Of a DNA stretch of 9,299 nucleotides, positions 7,073 to 9,299 are shown piece after piece. The stretch lies in assembly GCA_049451635.1 (NCBI GenBank), contig JBMTVT010000076.1:1-9299 (forward strand), in the 5' to 3' direction. A program made the translations under genes and the position numbers. The notes beneath the pieces are model-generated. The model was not told the DNA's origin, did not search any database, and saw only the letters and a list, made by a program, of their open reading frames with translations. Numbering within the stretch: position 1 is the first letter of the stretch; the number at the start of each line of letters is the position of its first letter. The stretch is from JBMTVT01 sp049451635 (GTDB lineage Bacteria; Bacteroidota; Bacteroidia; Flavobacteriales; Flavobacteriaceae).

Positions 7073-8983
7073 TTAATTTTCTAGGGCTTCTATTTCAAAC
7101 TGAATGGACTCCCATTTTTCCATAGAGTCCTGTAAGTCCTTTTTCATTTTTTGATAATTATCAAAGAAGTTTGGTTTTATTGTAACTGCTTCGTAATTAA
7201 TTTCCAAATCCAAATCAATTGCCTTAATATCGCGTTCTAATTGGCTAATTTTAGATTCAACATTGCTTAATTTATTATTTAAGGATTTTAGTTTCTTTTG
7301 GTCTTCGTAAGATTGTTGATTTTTTTCCTTGGGAGTTTCTTTAATAACGGTTCGTTTTTCAACATCACGTAAACTATCCACTTTGCGTTGTTCTAAATAA
7401 TAATCAATATCGCCTAAATATTCCTTTAGCTTGTGGTCTTTAAATTCGTAAACTTTATTGGTTAATCCTTGTAGAAAATCACGATCGTGTGATACTAAAA
7501 TCAATGTGCCTCCAAACTTTTTTAAAGCTTCCTTCAACACATTTTTAGACTTTATATCTAAATGGTTTGTTGGCTCATCCATGATTAACACGTTGAATGG
7601 CTGCAGCATTAATTTTGCCAATGCCAAACGGTTTCGTTCCCCACCAGAAAGCACTCGCACATATTTTTCAACCTCATCACCTCTAAATAAAAACGACCCT
7701 AAAATATCGCGTACTTTACTTCTATTGGTTTCATTGGCGGCATCAATCATGGTATCTAAAACGGTTTTACTACCATCTAAATACTCAGCTTGGTTTTGGG
7801 CAAAATAACCTATTTGAACATTATGTCCAAGTTTTAAATGCCCGTTGTATTTAATATCGCCTACAATGATTTTGGCTAGCGTGGATTTTCCTTGTCCATT
7901 TTGACCAACAAAAGCTGTTTTGCTATCGCGTTCAATCAGCAAATTTATATGCTTTAAAACGTGGTTATCGCCATAGTTTTTTGAGATATCTTCTGCTTCA
8001 ACAACTACTTTTCCTGGTGTAATGGATACAGGAAAGTTTAGCGTCATGACGCTGTTGTCATCTTCATCAACCTCAATTCTATCAATTTTATCAAGCTTTT
8101 TTATAAGCGATTGTGCCATGGTTGCTTTACTTGCTTTGGCACGAAATTTTTCAATGAGTTTCTCAGTTTGTTCTATTTGTTTTTGCTGGTTTTTTTGAGA
8201 TGCCAACTGTTGTGTTCTCAATTCTTCACGCAACACTAAATATTTGGTGTAAGGTTTTGGATAGTCGTAAATTCTTCCTAATGAAATTTCAATAGTTCTG
8301 TTTGTTACATTATCTAAAAACATTTTATCATGCGATACAATAACCACCGCTCCTGGATAATTTTTTAAAAATCCTTCTAACCATATAATGGATTCTATAT
8401 CTAAATGGTTGGTTGGCTCATCTAGTAACAAAATATCGTTATTTTGAAGCAGCAATTTAGCCAACTCAATTCGCATACGCCAACCACCTGAAAATGTATC
8501 GGTTAGTTTTTCAAAATCTTTACGTTTGAAACCTAATCCTTGAAGGATTTTTTCGGTATCTCCTTGATAATTATAGCCTCCAATGATTTCATATTGATGT
8601 TGAAGTTCGTTAATATCAACCATCAATTGATGGTATCCTTCACTTTCATAATCGGTACGTTCAGCCAATTGGGTATTAACAGCTTCTATTTTAGCCTCTA
8701 AATCTTTAATTTCAGTAAAAGCTTCATACGATTCTTCTAATACCGTTCTTCCTAAAACAAAATCAATATCCTGTTTTAAAAATCCAATTTTCAGTTCTTT
8801 ATCTGTAGCTATTTGCCCTGTATCAGGTTCCATTTCTCTAGATAAAATTTTAAGCATAGTTGATTTCCCAGCGCCATTTTTACCAATAAGCCCTACCCTG
8901 TCGCCATTTCCTAGTTTAAATGTAATGTCTTCAAAGAGATATTCTCCTTGAAATGAAATTGATAAATTATGGATGTTCATCAT
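7073..8983 (-). CDS. ABC-F family ATPase (ribosome-associated translation factor)
   Basis: The 636-residue protein has two ABC ATPase domains and no membrane segments, the defining layout of ABC-F proteins, which bind the ribosomal E site. Domain 1 has Walker A GKNGAGKST (34-42), signature FSGGW (164-168), Walker B with catalytic E189 and an H-loop histidine at 218. Domain 2 has Walker A GQNGQGKST (360-368), signature LSGGE (445-449), Walker B with E470 and histidine 499. The linker between them (about 240-325) holds the charged FRAKASKATMAQS helix (280-292), typical of the P-site tRNA interaction motif. A C-terminal extension from about residue 535 is rich in Lys and Glu and looks coiled-coil, as in Uup- or YheS-like members. 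All catalytic residues are intact. I cannot tell a housekeeping factor from an antibiotic-resistance type, but the short linker favours the former. The start could also be the second ATG at 8980. Confidence 0.95.
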   Translation of the reverse strand: MMNIHNLSISFQGEYLFEDITFKLGNGDRVGLIGKNGAGKSTMLKILSREMEPDTGQIATDKELKIGFLKQDIDFVLGRTVLEESYEAFTEIKDLEAKIEAVNTQLAERTDYESEGYHQLMVDINELQHQYEIIGGYNYQGDTEKILQGLGFKRKDFEKLTDTFSGGWRMRIELAKLLLQNNDILLLDEPTNHLDIESIIWLEGFLKNYPGAVVIVSHDKMFLDNVTNRTIEISLGRIYDYPKPYTKYLVLREELRTQQLASQKNQQKQIEQTEKLIEKFRAKASKATMAQSLIKKLDKIDRIEVDEDDNSVMTLNFPVSITPGKVVVEAEDISKNYGDNHVLKHINLLIERDSKTAFVGQNGQGKSTLAKIIVGDIKYNGHLKLGHNVQIGYFAQNQAEYLDGSKTVLDTMIDAANETNRSKVRDILGSFLFRGDEVEKYVRVLSGGERNRLALAKLMLQPFNVLIMDEPTNHLDIKSKNVLKEALKKFGGTLILVSHDRDFLQGLTNKVYEFKDHKLKEYLGDIDYYLEQRKVDSLRDVEKRTVIKETPKEKNQQSYEDQKKLKSLNNKLSNVESKISQLERDIKAIDLDLEINYEAVTIKPNFFDNYQKMKKDLQDSMEKWESIQFEIEALEN

Positions 8984-9030
8984 AGAAATGTAACTTTTAT
9001 TACAGAAGCTTTATTATTAAAAACGTACTT

Positions 9031-9059
9031 TTAACGCATCATTTGCGCTTGCAAAAATA
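9031..9059 (-). promoter_or_regulatory. Candidate promoter and structured leader start of the ABC-F gene
   Basis: The minus strand reads TATTTTTG (9059-9052), an exact TAnnTTTG match, with only a T-rich stretch rather than TTG at -33. A transcript from here would have a leader of about 60 bases before the ATG at 8983. Within it, 9049-9044 (AGCGCA) can pair with 9038-9033 (TGCGTT), closing a 5-base loop. The same stretch holds a minimal ATG-ATG-CGT-TAA reading frame (9042-9031). The region is shared with the divergent DUF983 gene, so the hairpin could equally serve that side. Confidence 0.4.
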
Positions 9060-9069
9060 CACAATTATT

Positions 9070-9299
9070 ATGTTTAAAAAAGGTACTAAATCATATAGTA
9101 TTTTAACTGGCACTTGTCCAAAATGCCATGAAGAATCTATGTATACCAATAAGAACCCATACAATTTATCTGAAGCATTAAGCATGCACGAAAAATGCAG
9201 TAATTGTGGTACAAAATATAAAATAGAACCTTCATTTTTTTACGGTTCCATGTATGTAAGTTATGGCGTGGGTATTGCATTTGCAGTTGCCGCATTTGT
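9070..9299 (+). CDS. DUF983 family membrane protein, N-terminal part
   Basis: The reading frame starts at ATG 9070 and is still open after 76 codons at the window edge, so the gene is cut by the window, not broken. It begins with a zinc ribbon of two cysteine pairs, C16-P-K-C19 and C43-S-N-C46-G. It continues with the conserved IEPSFFYGSMYVSY-type segment (from residue 52) and the start of a hydrophobic helix (from about 66). This arrangement matches DUF983 proteins, which are about 120-140 residues with two membrane helices and are of unknown function. It is transcribed away from the ABC-F gene across an 86-base gap. No convincing promoter was found on this strand; TACTTTTA at 9026-9033 is one base off the -7 consensus. 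Confidence 0.88.
   Translation, partial: MFKKGTKSYSILTGTCPKCHEESMYTNKNPYNLSEALSMHEKCSNCGTKYKIEPSFFYGSMYVSYGVGIAFAVAAF

Noticed and set aside
7053..7080. AT-rich palindrome AAAATTAATTTT followed by a T run after the ABC-F stop
   Set aside because: The palindrome leaves no loop and contains no G:C pair, so it would make a very weak terminator. It may simply reflect AT-rich intergenic DNA.
7458..7808. Plus-strand frame of 116 codons opposite the ABC-F gene
   Set aside because: It overlaps the second ATPase domain, including the conserved signature and Walker B codons, so it is not an independent gene.
9042..9055. Inverted repeat TTTGC-GCTT-GCAAA in the divergent intergenic region, as an operator
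   Set aside because: Arms of only 5 bases, a single copy and no regulator gene nearby; the chance expectation in AT-rich DNA is too high to call it a binding site.

Overview
The window looks like a chromosomal segment of a member of the Bacteroidota, most likely Flavobacteriaceae. The DNA is AT-rich. Two upstream regions carry exact matches to the TAnnTTTG -7 promoter element of that phylum, and a third lies upstream of the ABC-F gene. Shine-Dalgarno sequences are weak or absent. The proteins (CPXCG-type zinc protein, 24-residue leucine-rich repeats with a Bacteroidota-style cap, ABC-F, DUF983) are of kinds common in flavobacteria. Every gene except the last, partial one lies on the minus strand.

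Layout from left to right: an initiator tRNA-fMet (6-78) with its own promoter (90-119); a 60-residue zinc-ribbon protein (137-319); an intrinsic terminator (331-361); and a secreted leucine-rich-repeat gene (387-1211) interrupted by one in-frame TAA at 1014-1016. Next comes a three-gene RND efflux operon, transcribed 6995 to 1362 in the order periplasmic adaptor, RND permease, outer-membrane TolC-like factor, with a 1-base overlap at the first junction and an 11-base overlap at the second. Upstream of the operon is an ABC-F ATPase gene (7073-8983). Diverging from it is the 5' part of a DUF983 zinc-ribbon membrane protein (9070 to the window edge).

The three efflux genes encode a complete tripartite pump spanning inner membrane, periplasm and outer membrane. 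No local TetR, AraC or two-component regulator is present, and the substrate cannot be read from the sequence. ABC-F proteins act on the ribosome, so the ABC-F gene is probably functionally separate from the pump.

No stretch longer than 300 bases lacks a gene. The longest gaps are 1212-1361 (150 bases, no convincing signal), 8984-9069 (divergent promoter region) and 6996-7072 (efflux promoter). I see no mobile element, CRISPR array, phage gene or clearly novel system. The most notable points are the nonsense codon in the leucine-rich-repeat gene, the missing TM10 lysine in the RND pump, and a small structured leader before the ABC-F gene.
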